Shown in pieces: positions 25,050 to 34,001 of a stretch of DNA of 38,886 nt. The stretch comes from Simkaniaceae bacterium (lineage in GTDB: Bacteria > Chlamydiota > Chlamydiia > Chlamydiales > JACRBE01). Each line of letters opens with the position of its first letter. The first letter of the stretch is position 1. Both the position numbers and the translations under genes were made by a program. Under the pieces are notes generated by a model that saw only the letters and a list, made by a program, of their open reading frames with translations, was not told the origin of the DNA and did not search any database. The DNA lies in contig JAIPIG010000021.1 in assembly GCA_021734805.1 (NCBI GenBank), forward strand, positions 1 through 38,886. Direction: 5' to 3'.

Positions 25050-25385
25050 ATGTCGACAATTTTTGGTAAAATTATTCGCAACGAATTACCTGCACAAAAA
25101 GTGTATGAGGATGATTTGGCCCTTGCGATTAAAGATATTGCGCCTCAAGCTCCGGTGCATATTTTAATTATGCCGAAAAAAGAATATAGATCTCTCCAAA
25201 GTGTTCCTGAAAAGGAGCTCTCTATTATTGGGCATCTTGTAAATATTGCTCAGAAGTTAGCAAAGGAATACAAAATTGAAGACAATTATCGCTTTCTCAC
25301 TAATAATGGCGAATTAGCGGGTCAGTCAGTAGGGCATATGCATTTTCATCTGATTGGTGGGGATAGATTAGGCCCAATTGGATAA
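25050..25385 (+). CDS. HIT-family nucleotide-binding protein (HinT-like)
   Basis: The product has 111 residues. The start has a strong ribosome site (GAGGGGGAG). The HIT motif is in GQSVGHMHFHLIGG near the C-terminus, and the N-terminal half has the usual FGKIIRNELPAQKVYEDDLA and VHILIMPKKEY. All His residues of the triad are present. Proteins of this branch hydrolyse purine nucleoside phosphoramidates and related adenylated compounds in the cytoplasm. The length is normal for bacterial HinT. It is coupled to the MYG1-like gene just upstream. Confidence 0.93.
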   Translation: MSTIFGKIIRNELPAQKVYEDDLALAIKDIAPQAPVHILIMPKKEYRSLQSVPEKELSIIGHLVNIAQKLAKEYKIEDNYRFLTNNGELAGQSVGHMHFHLIGGDRLGPIG

Positions 25386-25403
25386 TTAGAACAATTGAGT
25401 GAA

Positions 25404-27149
25404 ATGAGTATACCAAGGGCAATAAAATGGCTTATTTGTACACAGATGAGCCTAGTGCTTCCGGTCGTTAGCGATGAAGCTGACTCGATCAATCGCGTAT
25501 CGATGTTTTTTAAGCTAAAAGATTTTAGCTCTGCAAAAATGAGCTGTCTTCAAAGTCTGGAGAAGTACCCTGATTCAGACAAACTCAAAGAACTTAATTT
25601 TCGTGTTTCAGCCGAGAGTGGGCAAATTAAGGAGGCAATGTCCTTAATTAAGAATTACCCTTGTTTTCAACACATTGATAATTATAACGATTTATCATTG
25701 GTAGAAGCTCTCGCTTGGGGGGTCTTATCTAATGTGAGCCAAAACTCAGAATCGATGCAACTCATGTCATTGATAGGGGCCTTCTTTACTCGCGATGCCC
25801 GTGCAGTAGAGTTGATTTTAAAGCACTTGCGATCGGAAAATGCGCTTTTAAGAGCACATGCTATTCATGCCGTTACATCATATCGAGATGACATTTTAAA
25901 AGATGAACTCAAAACTCAGTTCGAACGTGAAAAAAATTACTTTGTAAAACTCGATATCATCCGTGCAATAGGTGCACTTCAAATGAAGGAGTGTAGAGGG
26001 CAGCTCAAAGAAATTATTTCCTCTGAGCGCTCGACGGATGAAGAGAAGTTTTATGCCATTGCTTCTTTAATTGAGATGTATGAAAAATTAGATCAAGCTG
26101 AATTTCAAGAAATGATTCAAAGTTCTCGATCCGGGCTGAGACGCACTGCATGTCAGGCTGCAGCCCATTTTGATTTTAAAGAGGGTGTTCTTCAAATTTT
26201 TGATCTACTCAATGATATTTCACCCGATGTTAAAATTTCAGCACTCAATGCGCTTGCGATGTTGGGTGTTGATCCGATTGATCCGATACTGTTAAAGAAT
26301 AAAATCGCACAATTAATAGAAGATTCAAATGCAACGATTTCACTGACGGCTGAATGGTTGAAAGTGCGACTCGGATTAGATATCAATGCTACGGCTTTTC
26401 TCAATTGGTTAAACCATGAGCATCCAAGAACTAGGATTATCGCAGCTTCTGCCCTTGCTATGTATGGTAAGAGCATGCAATCAGAAATGCTCATCCAGGT
26501 GCGCAAACATGCAGATCCTTTTGTCCGTTTAAATTTAGCAATGGGGCTGATTCGAACCAACACACATGTTTCTCTTGCTTTGAAGGAAATCCACGATGTA
26601 TTGCTGAATGCAGAAGTGCGGTTAATGAAAACGACAACGCCCAATCCATTTTTTTCGGCCATTGTTCCCAGCGAAGTTAGGCATGTTCCTTTTATCCCTC
26701 AATATCCCGAAGTGATTGATCAACTCGTTCGATTGGAAATGTTGAATATACTGACGATGTTCGATTATAAGGATGCTAAAAAAATGCTGAAGCAACTGAT
26801 TCAGAATCAGTCTTGGACGGTCATTGGGACAACAGCCTCAATTTTGCTTGAACAAGGGGAATTGGATGGGATTGATCTCGTTAAGGAGTTATTATCGGAT
26901 ACAGATCCTGCTGTTGTGACTCAAGCTGCATTAGTTTTAGCTTATCTTGCAAAAGATCCAAGTGTAGTTCCCATTTTAGAAAAGACTTATGAAAAGGCTA
27001 ACTGGGAGCTCAAGATTCAGATCTTGGAAGCATTGGGCCGTATTGGGGAAAAAGAGGCAATTCCATTTTTGATTCGAACGATTGATGAGCCTTTTCAGCT
27101 TTTAAAAATTATTGCGGCATCTTCTTTGATTCAATGCTTATATCATTAA
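25404..27149 (+). CDS. HEAT-repeat protein with signal-like N-terminus
   Basis: The product has 581 residues from the ATG at 25404. A TTG three codons earlier is the alternative. The first 25 residues (RAIKWLICTQMSLVLPVVS) could be a signal peptide. Residues 25-90 look like a short TPR-type segment (FKLKDFSSAKMSCLQSLEKY). From about 110 to the end there are repeated pairs of helices of HEAT/PBS type (ENALLRAHAIHAVTSYRDD, SPDVKISALNALAMLG, HPRTRIIAASALAMYG, DPAVVTQAALVLAYLAKDP, EKEAIPFLIRTIDEP). Such scaffolds bind proteins. The partner is unknown. It follows the HIT gene by 18 bp and ends 11 bp before the preferred pepP start. Confidence 0.82.
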   Translation: MSIPRAIKWLICTQMSLVLPVVSDEADSINRVSMFFKLKDFSSAKMSCLQSLEKYPDSDKLKELNFRVSAESGQIKEAMSLIKNYPCFQHIDNYNDLSLVEALAWGVLSNVSQNSESMQLMSLIGAFFTRDARAVELILKHLRSENALLRAHAIHAVTSYRDDILKDELKTQFEREKNYFVKLDIIRAIGALQMKECRGQLKEIISSERSTDEEKFYAIASLIEMYEKLDQAEFQEMIQSSRSGLRRTACQAAAHFDFKEGVLQIFDLLNDISPDVKISALNALAMLGVDPIDPILLKNKIAQLIEDSNATISLTAEWLKVRLGLDINATAFLNWLNHEHPRTRIIAASALAMYGKSMQSEMLIQVRKHADPFVRLNLAMGLIRTNTHVSLALKEIHDVLLNAEVRLMKTTTPNPFFSAIVPSEVRHVPFIPQYPEVIDQLVRLEMLNILTMFDYKDAKKMLKQLIQNQSWTVIGTTASILLEQGELDGIDLVKELLSDTDPAVVTQAALVLAYLAKDPSVVPILEKTYEKANWELKIQILEALGRIGEKEAIPFLIRTIDEPFQLLKIIAASSLIQCLYH

Positions 27150-27160
27150 GGCGCGGTAGT

Positions 27161-28348
27161 ATGGCTCCATTAGAAACACGTATTCAAGCGATCCAAAATG
27201 AGTTAAGTCAAACTGAAATTGAAGGTTGGCTCATTTATGATTTTCACTGTCGTAATGAGATTGCAATGTCAATTCTAGATATTGCTAAAGAAACGCATTT
27301 GACAAGACCTATTTTTTACTGGGTTCCCAAAGCAGGAGAGCCAATCTTGTTGCTTCATCGCATTGAGGGGCATCATTTAAGGCATCTTCTTGGAAAAAAA
27401 GAACTTTATTTGGGCTATGCTCAGCTTGTCGAAAAATTAAATGGGATTTTATCGGGGAAAAAGACTGTAATGATGGAGATGTCTGAGTTCAATCAGATTC
27501 CTTACCTAGGTCAAGTTCCGGCGGGGGTTATTGATCTTATTCGCTCATTGAATATCAAAGTTGTCAGTTCCGGTGATCTTCTACAGTGTGTGATTAATCG
27601 GTGGGAAGAGGATGAACTCTCTATGCATCGAAGGGCGGTCAATGGTTTAGTCGAGGCATATCAAGAGGCTTTTTCATCGATACGGCATGAAATTAATCGA
27701 GGCAAGCGCCCCACTGAAAAAGATGTTTGTGAATTGATTAGCAGTCGATTAACTGAGATGGGGCTTGTTTTTGATGGTGAACCTTTTTGTGCGGTGAATG
27801 CAAATGCGGCAAACCCCCATTATCAATTTGAGGAAAGGGGGGATACCATGGGTGAGGGAGATCTCGTTTTGATCGATTTATGGGCAAGGGAAAATCACAT
27901 GAATGCTCCTTATGCAGATATTACCGTGATGGGATTTATTGGAAGCGATATTCCAAGCAAGATGCAGGAGGTTTTTTCCATTGTTCGAGAGGCCCAGAAA
28001 CAAACAATTGCTTTAATTCAAAAAAAAACCGCTCAGCATCAACCTATAAGTGGGGCTGAAGCAGACCGGCATTGTCGGAATGTTATCATCCAAGCAGGTT
28101 ATCAAGACTATATTTTGCACAGGACGGGGCATAATATAGGGGTTCAATTGCATGGACCCGGAGCCCATCTCGATTCTTTTGAGACGGTTGATCATCGCTG
28201 TTTACTAACAAAGACGTGTTTTTCCGTTGAACCCGGCATTTATATCCCGGGCGAGTTTGGGGTTCGTCTCGAAGCGGATGTTTATATTCATGAGGATGGG
28301 CAGGTTGAAGTGACGACTCCGATTCAAGATGCATTTTATTTGATTTGA
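27161..28348 (+). CDS. pepP: Xaa-Pro aminopeptidase (M24B family)
   Basis: The product has 395 residues from the ATG at 27161. An in-frame ATG at 27134 would overlap the previous gene, and AAGG at 27148 favours the inner start. The N-terminal creatinase-like domain is followed by the pita-bread catalytic domain. Metal ligands are visible in LIDLWA (Asp), APYADITV (Asp), RTGHNIGVQLHGPG (His), FSVEPGIYIPG (Glu) and VRLEADVYI (Glu). It removes N-terminal residues preceding proline, probably from imported or recycled peptides in the cytoplasm. It may be co-transcribed with the HEAT-repeat gene and the permease that follows. Confidence 0.93.
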   Translation: MAPLETRIQAIQNELSQTEIEGWLIYDFHCRNEIAMSILDIAKETHLTRPIFYWVPKAGEPILLLHRIEGHHLRHLLGKKELYLGYAQLVEKLNGILSGKKTVMMEMSEFNQIPYLGQVPAGVIDLIRSLNIKVVSSGDLLQCVINRWEEDELSMHRRAVNGLVEAYQEAFSSIRHEINRGKRPTEKDVCELISSRLTEMGLVFDGEPFCAVNANAANPHYQFEERGDTMGEGDLVLIDLWARENHMNAPYADITVMGFIGSDIPSKMQEVFSIVREAQKQTIALIQKKTAQHQPISGAEADRHCRNVIIQAGYQDYILHRTGHNIGVQLHGPGAHLDSFETVDHRCLLTKTCFSVEPGIYIPGEFGVRLEADVYIHEDGQVEVTTPIQDAFYLI

Positions 28349-28398
28349 CTCATATCTTCATTATCTTCACAATATTTGATGAAAATGGGAGTAGAACA

Positions 28399-29625
28399 TT
28401 GCCGGAAAGCACACGAAGCGGACTGAATCATACAACGACTTTGGGACATCAAATTGGCGCTATTAGTTTAATCGCCGGGACATGTGTAGGAGGGGGAATG
28501 CTTGCCCTACCTATTGACACGGCAGCATCCGGTTTTTTTCCTTCTATTTTATCTCTTTTTCTAAGCTGGCTTTTTATGATGCTAACGGGGTTATTACTCG
28601 TTGAGGCAAGTCTATGGGTTGAAAGAGATGCTCATTATATGACGCTCTCTTCAAGATTGTTAGGCCGAGTCGGTAAGTATTTGGGAATTCTTCTCTATCT
28701 CTTTATGGGATACGGCTCCTTAATTGCCTATAGCTCCGGCGGATCGATGCTTCTTGTCAATTTCACTGAATTTCTTTTTGGAATTGAGATGACTAGAGTG
28801 GGGGCTTGTGCTATTTTTTCGATTTTTTTTGGGCTTGTCATCTATTTAGGAACTCAATTTATAGGAAAAATCAACACGATTTTAGTGGTTGGTATGATCT
28901 TGGCTTATTTTGCTATTGTCGCAGGGGGGACAAGTGGAATACGGCTTGAGATGTTACAGAGAGTGCATTTTTCCCATTCAATTTTTTCTTTTCCATTGTT
29001 ATTAGCCACTTTTAGTTACCAGATGATGGTTCCGAGTTTAACTAGCTATTTGAATCGGGATCCCAAAGCGCTTAGGCTAGCTATTATTTTAGGGACGACA
29101 ATTCCATTTGTTGCCTATGCAATTTGGGAGCTGATTGTTTTGGGAACCGTTCCCTTTGAGGGTAAGTTTGGCTTGAAGGAAGCTCTTATCGAAGGCTATT
29201 CATCAACCGAATCCTTAAAGCATTTTGTTTCTAGTTCATGGCTTTCGACAGCTGCCGAGCTTTTTGCCTTTTTTGCGATTACGACTTCGTTTTTAGGTAT
29301 TGGTTTAGGTCTTTTTGATTACCTTGCCGATCTGACTAAAATCAAGAAAAAAGGGGGTGGGAAAGTGGCGCTCATTTTAATCGCTATTATTCCTACTTTG
29401 ATTTTAGCGATGATGTACCCCAAGGCGTTTATGATTGCTCTAGAGGTGAGCGGAGGGTTTGGGGATACCCTATTATCGATTCTATTTCCCGTGTCTATGG
29501 TATTTGTGGGGCGATATATTAAGAGATATGAAAGCCTATATACTGTCAGAGGGGGTAAGCCTTTACTTGTCATTATCGCCTGTTTTGCGCTTTTTGTTTT
29601 AGCGATTCAAATCATTAAGCTCTAA
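28399..29625 (+). CDS. Aromatic amino acid permease, TyrP-like (HAAAP family)
   Basis: The product has 408 residues from the TTG at 28399, which has GGGAG eight bases upstream. Another TTG at 28345 overlaps the pepP stop and lacks such a site. About 11 membrane segments are predicted. The first contains ISLIAGTCVGGGMLALPI, the hallmark of the hydroxy/aromatic amino acid permease family (TyrP, TnaB, Mtr). It would be a proton-driven importer of tyrosine or tryptophan in the inner membrane. Chlamydiae often carry one or more tyrP copies. Exact substrate preference cannot be read from sequence. The gene converges with sufE and overlaps its end by 4 bp. Confidence 0.9.
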   Translation: MPESTRSGLNHTTTLGHQIGAISLIAGTCVGGGMLALPIDTAASGFFPSILSLFLSWLFMMLTGLLLVEASLWVERDAHYMTLSSRLLGRVGKYLGILLYLFMGYGSLIAYSSGGSMLLVNFTEFLFGIEMTRVGACAIFSIFFGLVIYLGTQFIGKINTILVVGMILAYFAIVAGGTSGIRLEMLQRVHFSHSIFSFPLLLATFSYQMMVPSLTSYLNRDPKALRLAIILGTTIPFVAYAIWELIVLGTVPFEGKFGLKEALIEGYSSTESLKHFVSSSWLSTAAELFAFFAITTSFLGIGLGLFDYLADLTKIKKKGGGKVALILIAIIPTLILAMMYPKAFMIALEVSGGFGDTLLSILFPVSMVFVGRYIKRYESLYTVRGGKPLLVIIACFALFVLAIQIIKL

Positions 29626-30074
29626 TCATTTGGTTTTAGGGCTTTAGCATAGGATAATAGAGCTTGTTGTTTCATCTTTAGATGCATGCTCATTAGTCCA
29701 TTAGCGCGGCTCAAGGAAATACTTGATAAAATTCTTAAATCTCTTAAAAAAGTGGGCTCGCATTTGAGAATGACTTCCGGGGGCTCTCCATTATACGCAA
29801 AGATCATCAGGGCCATGAGCCCTCTTGAAATAAGGGCGTCGGAAAATCCCCTGAAACACATCTTTCCTTGATCAAAGCTCGCATCAATATATGAGATGCT
29901 TTGACATCCCTCAACGCGATTTGTGTGGACGCGGTGTTCTTCAGGCAGGAGGGGAATGGATTGACCAAGTTCAATGATTTGGATATAAATATCCTGAGAA
30001 TCTTCGTGTTTTTCAAAGATTGATTTTAGGTCTATAATTTTTTTTTCAAAAGATATGTAAATCATTCGAGTCAT
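29622..30074 (-). CDS. sufE: SufE-family sulfur acceptor protein
   Basis: The product has 150 residues. The family motif is in HTNRVEGCQS, where the Cys is the persulfide acceptor, and RGLMALMIFAYNGEPPEVI is also typical. SufE takes sulfane sulfur from the cysteine desulfurase SufS and passes it to the SufBCD scaffold for Fe-S cluster assembly in the cytoplasm. No suf genes lie next to it in this window. An inner ATG at codon 4 is possible for the true start. The downstream end overlaps the converging permease by 4 bp. Confidence 0.9.
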   Translation of the reverse strand: MTRMIYISFEKKIIDLKSIFEKHEDSQDIYIQIIELGQSIPLLPEEHRVHTNRVEGCQSISYIDASFDQGKMCFRGFSDALISRGLMALMIFAYNGEPPEVILKCEPTFLRDLRILSSISLSRANGLMSMHLKMKQQALLSYAKALKPND

Positions 30075-30145
30075 TTTAGCAGATTAATCTAAGGTTTTCC
30101 AATAGAATTCGATAAAATTTTTAATCTTTACTTGAATAAAACAGG

Positions 30146-30175
30146 TTGAGAGGTTAACATAGCCGTACTTATATG
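30146..30175 (+). promoter_or_regulatory. Candidate promoter of infA
   Basis: TTGAGA (30146-30151) and TATATG (30170-30175) are separated by 18 bp, about 43 bp before the infA ATG. This is a reasonable sigma-70-type match (chlamydial sigma66), not a strong one. Confidence 0.4.
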
Positions 30176-30217
30176 AAATTTGGTCTGGCTAAATCTGGGA
30201 TTTAATAGTGCAAAACT

Positions 30218-30439
30218 ATGTCAAAAAAAGAAGATACAATTAAAATTGATGGGACGGTAGAAGAATTGCTGCCCAATATGACGTTCCGCGTGAATTTAGC
30301 GAATGGCATGAAGGTTCTTGCGCACCTTTGTGGTAAGATGCGTATGAAAAACATTCGTGTTTTAGTCGGGGACACCGTCACAGTTGAGATTTCTCCTTAT
30401 GATTTGACAAAGGCGCGAATTATTTATCGGCAAAAGTAG
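30218..30439 (+). CDS. infA: Translation initiation factor IF-1
   Basis: The product has 73 residues, the normal length. It is a single OB-fold: [17 protein letters not shown], then [22 protein letters not shown] and [13 protein letters not shown], all family hallmarks. IF-1 binds the 30S A site during initiation with IF-2 and IF-3. It heads the conserved chlamydial cluster with tRNA-Thr, tuf, tRNA-Trp, secE, nusG and ribosomal protein genes. Confidence 0.97.
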   Translation: MSKKEDTIKIDGTVEELLPNMTFRVNLANGMKVLAHLCGKMRMKNIRVLVGDTVTVEISPYDLTKARIIYRQK

Positions 30440-30453
30440 CTCTTTAACAAAAC

Positions 30454-30478
30454 GCAAGGTTAGGCTTGCAATTTTTTG
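30454..30478 (+). terminator. Hairpin with T-run downstream of infA
   Basis: GCAAG (30454-30458) and CTTGC (30465-30469) form a 5-bp stem with a 6-nt loop, followed by AATTTTTTG. This weak terminator lies between infA and tRNA-Thr and may allow partial read-through. Confidence 0.45.
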
Positions 30479-30538
30479 TTTTTAGGGATAAGCTTTGCTG
30501 CATTCGCTTAAGAAGCGGGCGATAAAAGTTAGGTTTAT

Positions 30539-30610
30539 GCCCAGGTAGCTCAGAGGTAGAGCACTTGCATGGTAAGCAAGCGGTCGGAGGTTCGATTCCT
30601 CTTTTGGGCA
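30539..30610 (+). tRNA. tRNA-Thr (GGU anticodon)
   Basis: The sequence folds as a cloverleaf: acceptor GCCCAGG paired with TTTGGGC with wobble pairs, discriminator A, D arm GCTCAGAGGTAGAGC, anticodon stem CTTGC/GCAAG with loop ATGGTAA (anticodon GGT), and T arm GGAGGTTCGATTCCTC. CCA is not encoded. A Thr tRNA just before tuf is the conserved chlamydial position. Confidence 0.95.
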
Positions 30611-30678
30611 ATGGATCAGGCTAAATTTAGAGTTTACAATTATTAAAATGACGACTGCCAATCCGGAGGATTTTTAGA

Positions 30679-31863
30679 ATGGCAAAAGAAGCGTTTCAAA
30701 GAAACAAGCCACACTTAAATGTGGGTACCATCGGTCACGTTGATCATGGAAAAACAACACTTACTGCTGCGATTACAAAGCGTCTTGCAGAAAAAGGTGG
30801 AGCGAGCTTTAGAGATTATGCATCTATTGATAACTCGCCTGAAGAAAAAGCGCGTGGTATTACAATTAACGCAAGCCACGTTGAATACGAAACAGAAGGC
30901 CGTCACTACGCTCACGTAGACTGTCCTGGTCACGCTGACTATGTTAAAAACATGGTTACGGGTGCAGCTCAAATGGACGGAGCGATTCTGGTTGTTGCTG
31001 CAACGGATGGTCCAATGCCTCAGACAAAAGAGCACGTTCTTTTGGCTAGACAGGTTGGTGTGCCTGCGATTGTTGTCTTCCTTAATAAAATGGACCAAAT
31101 TGGTGCCGGCGACGAAGAGCTTGTTGATCTCGTTGAGATGGAAATCTCAGATCTTCTCGAGTCTAAAGGTTATGCAAATCCTACAATTGTTAGAGGTTCA
31201 GCTCTTAAAGCTCTTGAGGGTGATGCTAAATATGCAGCTAGTATCGATGAGCTTATGAAAGCTGTTGATGAAAAAATCCCTGATCCCGTGCGTGAAGTTG
31301 ACAAACCATTCTTGATGCCGGTTGAGGACGTTTTCTCTATTCCCGGTCGTGGAACTGTTGCGACAGGTCGTGTTGAGAAAGGTTTAGTTAAAATTAACGA
31401 TAAAGTTCAAATTGTTGGTCTTAGAGAGACACGTGATTCAGTTGCTACCGGTCTTGAGATGTTCAATAAAATTCTCGACGAAGCTAGAGCTGGGGAAAAC
31501 GTTGGTGTTCTTTTAAGAGGTATCGAGAAAAAAGATATCGAGCGTGGAATGGTTCTTGCAGCGCCTGGAACTTGCAAACCTCACACAAAATTTAAGGGAA
31601 CTGTTTATGTCTTGAAAAAGGAAGAGGGTGGACGTCATAAACCATTCTTTACCGGATATAGACCTCAGTTTTTCTTTAGAACAACTGACGTAACTGGAAC
31701 AGTTGCTCTTCCTGCCGGAACAGAAATGGTAATGCCAGGTGATAACGTTGAGTTTGAAGCTGAATTGATCAATCCTGTTGCAATGGAAGAAGGAATGCGC
31801 TTTGCGATCCGCGAAGGTGGACGTACAATTGGTGCAGGAACTGTAACTAAAATTGTTCAGTAA
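30679..31863 (+). CDS. tuf: Elongation factor Tu
   Basis: The product has 394 residues, the usual length. The GTPase domain has [11 protein letters not shown] (P-loop), the switch I region [26 protein letters not shown] and NKMD. Domain 2 starts near [21 protein letters not shown], and domain 3 ends [20 protein letters not shown]. The ribosome site is GGAGG before the ATG. EF-Tu delivers aminoacyl-tRNA to the ribosome. It is flanked by two tRNA genes and followed by a strong terminator. Confidence 0.99.
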   Translation: MAKEAFQRNKPHLNVGTIGHVDHGKTTLTAAITKRLAEKGGASFRDYASIDNSPEEKARGITINASHVEYETEGRHYAHVDCPGHADYVKNMVTGAAQMDGAILVVAATDGPMPQTKEHVLLARQVGVPAIVVFLNKMDQIGAGDEELVDLVEMEISDLLESKGYANPTIVRGSALKALEGDAKYAASIDELMKAVDEKIPDPVREVDKPFLMPVEDVFSIPGRGTVATGRVEKGLVKINDKVQIVGLRETRDSVATGLEMFNKILDEARAGENVGVLLRGIEKKDIERGMVLAAPGTCKPHTKFKGTVYVLKKEEGGRHKPFFTGYRPQFFFRTTDVTGTVALPAGTEMVMPGDNVEFEAELINPVAMEEGMRFAIREGGRTIGAGTVTKIVQ

Positions 31864-31878
31864 ATACATTTGAAATTG

Positions 31879-31918
31879 AGCGAGTCGGGTGGAATTTGAT
31901 CTGACTCGCTTGTTTTTT
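31879..31918 (+). terminator. Rho-independent terminator after tuf
   Basis: AGCGAGTC (31879-31886) and GACTCGCT (31903-31910) form a perfect 8-bp stem with a 16-nt loop, followed by TGTTTTTT. It ends directly at the first base of tRNA-Trp, so that tRNA and secE need read-through or a promoter inside this stretch. Confidence 0.8.
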
Positions 31919-31992
31919 GGGTGTGTAGCTCAGTTTGGTAGAGCAGCGATCTCCAAAGTCGCCGGTCGGGGGTTCGAGTCCCTCCGCACTCG
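31919..31992 (+). tRNA. tRNA-Trp (CCA anticodon)
   Basis: A 74-nt cloverleaf: acceptor GGGTGTG with CGCACTC including two G-T pairs, discriminator G, D arm GCTCAGTTTGGTAGAGC, anticodon stem GCGAT/GTCGC with loop CTCCAAA (anticodon CCA), and T arm GGGGGTTCGAGTCCCTC. It lies between tuf and secE as in other bacteria. Confidence 0.95.
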
Positions 31993-32022
31993 CATTAATA
32001 AAAATTTTAATTTGAGGTTCAA

Positions 32023-32265
32023 GTGGCTCAAAAAATTACTCCTCTATATTCTGCAAAACCTAAAAAAACTAGTTTTGCTTTTATTGGTGGAATCAAAGAA
32101 GAAATCAAAAAAATTACTTGGACTGAAAAAAAAGAACTACAATATTGCACCAAGATTGTTCTAGGCACGACATTTTTTTTTGGATTAAGTGTTTATGTTG
32201 TGGATCTAATGATTAGAGGTGTGTTACACTCTTTGGGACTAATTGGTAAATGGATAGCACAATAA
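32023..32265 (+). CDS. secE: Preprotein translocase subunit SecE
   Basis: The product has 80 residues. It starts at a GTG with GAGG six bases upstream. The amphipathic stretch GGIKEEIKKITWTEKKEL is the conserved SecE segment lying on the membrane surface. One membrane segment follows (IVLGTTFFFGLSVYVVDLMI). SecE clamps SecY in the SecYEG channel. The single-segment form is usual outside enterobacteria. The next gene, nusG, starts 17 bp downstream. Confidence 0.95.
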   Translation: MAQKITPLYSAKPKKTSFAFIGGIKEEIKKITWTEKKELQYCTKIVLGTTFFFGLSVYVVDLMIRGVLHSLGLIGKWIAQ

Positions 32266-32282
32266 CTAAAGGCGACAAAGTA

Positions 32283-32834
32283 ATGGCTGGCAATTGGTAT
32301 GTTGTACAAGTCTTATCAGGGCAGGAAAAGAAAGCGATGAAAGCTGTTCTTGAAAACCGTGCCGCAGCGGGGATGTTGGAGCTTGTTGAAGATGTCGTTG
32401 TTCCAACAGAAAATGTTGCAGAAGTTAAGAAGGGTGAACAAAAAATCTCTGAAAAGAGATTGTGGCCCGGTTATATGCTGGTCAAAATGATATTGACAGA
32501 TGACTCTTGGATGTACGTTAAGGACTCAAATGGAGTGATTGATTTTCTTGGTGGCGGAAAGCCTCAACCTCTAAGTGAAAAAGAAGTTGAGCAGCTTTTA
32601 AGTGACTTAGAAGGGAAGAAAGGGACTGTTGTTCAGAAACATGACTTTGAGCCCGGTGATAAGATTAAGATCGTGGATGGGGTTTTTGTTAACTTCGTAG
32701 GTGTTGTCACAGAGGTCTTTCACGATAAAGGTCGTTTAAGTGCAAATGTAATGATTTTTGGACGAGAAACGCGAGTCGACGACCTAGAGTTCTGGCAAGT
32801 TGAAAAGCTTTCAGCGGAAGCTGATTTAAATTAA
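32283..32834 (+). CDS. nusG: Transcription antitermination/elongation factor NusG
   Basis: The product has 183 residues from the ATG at 32283. Homologues begin at this WYVVQVLSGQE start, and the frame also extends 11 codons further upstream into secE. The NGN domain (about 4-120) has WYVVQVLSGQEKKA, RLWPGYMLVKM and GVIDFLGGGKPQPL. The KOW domain (about 130-175) has FEPGDKIKIVDGVFVNFVGV. NusG binds RNA polymerase and couples it to Rho and the ribosome. The gene sits between secE and rplK as in most bacteria. Confidence 0.97.
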   Translation: MAGNWYVVQVLSGQEKKAMKAVLENRAAAGMLELVEDVVVPTENVAEVKKGEQKISEKRLWPGYMLVKMILTDDSWMYVKDSNGVIDFLGGGKPQPLSEKEVEQLLSDLEGKKGTVVQKHDFEPGDKIKIVDGVFVNFVGVVTEVFHDKGRLSANVMIFGRETRVDDLEFWQVEKLSAEADLN

Positions 32835-32858
32835 TGAAAATTGAAAAGGTGATGTTCG

Positions 32859-33287
32859 ATGGCTAAGAAGAAGCTTGTTAAAACCATTAAACTTCAGATT
32901 CCTGCTGGAAAAGCAAATCCGGCACCTCCTATAGGCCCGGCCTTAGGTTCTGCAGGAGTTCCAATTATGGTTTTTTGTAAAGAATTTAATGCTAAGACGC
33001 AAGATAAAGCCGGCGATATTTTACCGGTTATCATCTCTGTGTATGCAGATAAGAGTTTTGAATTTGTGACAATGCAGCCTCCAGTGTCACGATTAATTAT
33101 TAAAGAATCCGGAGTTGCAAAAGGTTCCGGAGTTCCTAACAGAGATAAAGTTGGGAAATTGACTCAAGGTCAAGTGAAGAAAATTGCAGAGCAAAAATAC
33201 CCTGACTTAAGAGTAAGATCACTTGATGCGGCAATGCGTCTCGTTGAAGGGACTGCTCGTTCAATGGGTGTGGAGATTGAAGGTTAA
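32859..33287 (+). CDS. rplK: 50S ribosomal protein L11
   Basis: The product has 142 residues with the normal L11 layout: N-terminal domain [20 protein letters not shown] and [12 protein letters not shown], and the rRNA-binding C-terminal domain with [34 protein letters not shown]11 binds 23S rRNA at the GTPase-associated centre. Two bases separate it from rplA. Confidence 0.98.
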   Translation: MAKKKLVKTIKLQIPAGKANPAPPIGPALGSAGVPIMVFCKEFNAKTQDKAGDILPVIISVYADKSFEFVTMQPPVSRLIIKESGVAKGSGVPNRDKVGKLTQGQVKKIAEQKYPDLRVRSLDAAMRLVEGTARSMGVEIEG

Positions 33288-33289
33288 TT

Positions 33290-33991
33290 ATGACAAAGAG
33301 AAGTAAAAGATATAAAAATGTGTTAGAGGCTGTTAACTTTGATAAGACCTACACTCTTTCAGAAGCGGCGGAAGTGCTTAAAACTGTTCCGAGTGTAAAG
33401 TTTGATCAGTCTGTTGATGTTTCTATTTATCTATCTGTTGATCCGAAAAAAGCCGATCAACAAGTGCGTGGAACCGTAACATTGCCAAATGGAACGGGAA
33501 AAAAGATCGTTTTAGTTGTGATTACACAAGGTGATCTAATTCAAGAAGCTCTCAACGCCGGTGCTGATTATGCAAGCGGAGAGGATCTTATAGAAAAGAT
33601 TAGAAACGGTTGGACTGATTTTGATGTCCTTCTCACTTCTCCGGATATGATGAGAGAAGTAGGGAAGCTCGGAAAAGTGTTGGGGCCAAGAGGTTTAATG
33701 CCATCTCCAAAAGCAGGAACGGTGACAAGAGAAATTGCAAAAGCAACACAGGAAATCAAAGCGGGTAAAGTCGAGTACAAAGTCGATAAAGCCTCTGTGA
33801 TTAATAACCAGATTGGGAAACTTTCTTTTCAAAAGGATGATCTCGTTGCGAATGCAGAAGCTCTGATTTCTGCAGTGATTAAGTCTAAACCTTCTTCAGC
33901 TAAGGGGCAGTATATTAAAAGTCTATTCCTGACTTCAACAATGGGTCCTGGGCTAAGAATTGATCCACAAACAGTTATGAATATAGGATAA
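33290..33991 (+). CDS. rplA: 50S ribosomal protein L1
   Basis: The product has 233 residues, of normal length. Typical segments are KFDQSVDVSIYLSVDPKK, RGTVTLPNGTGK, LGKVLGPRGLMPSPKAGTVT and SLFLTSTMGPGLRID. L1 forms the mobile stalk by the E site. In many bacteria it also represses the rplK-rplA mRNA; a matching RNA site was not identified here. Confidence 0.98.
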   Translation: MTKRSKRYKNVLEAVNFDKTYTLSEAAEVLKTVPSVKFDQSVDVSIYLSVDPKKADQQVRGTVTLPNGTGKKIVLVVITQGDLIQEALNAGADYASGEDLIEKIRNGWTDFDVLLTSPDMMREVGKLGKVLGPRGLMPSPKAGTVTREIAKATQEIKAGKVEYKVDKASVINNQIGKLSFQKDDLVANAEALISAVIKSKPSSAKGQYIKSLFLTSTMGPGLRIDPQTVMNIG

Positions 33992-34001
33992 AAGGCATCG
34001 C

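Noticed and set aside
26192-26662. 156-codon minus-strand frame
   Set aside because: It is antisense to the HEAT-repeat gene, has no family features and no ribosome site.
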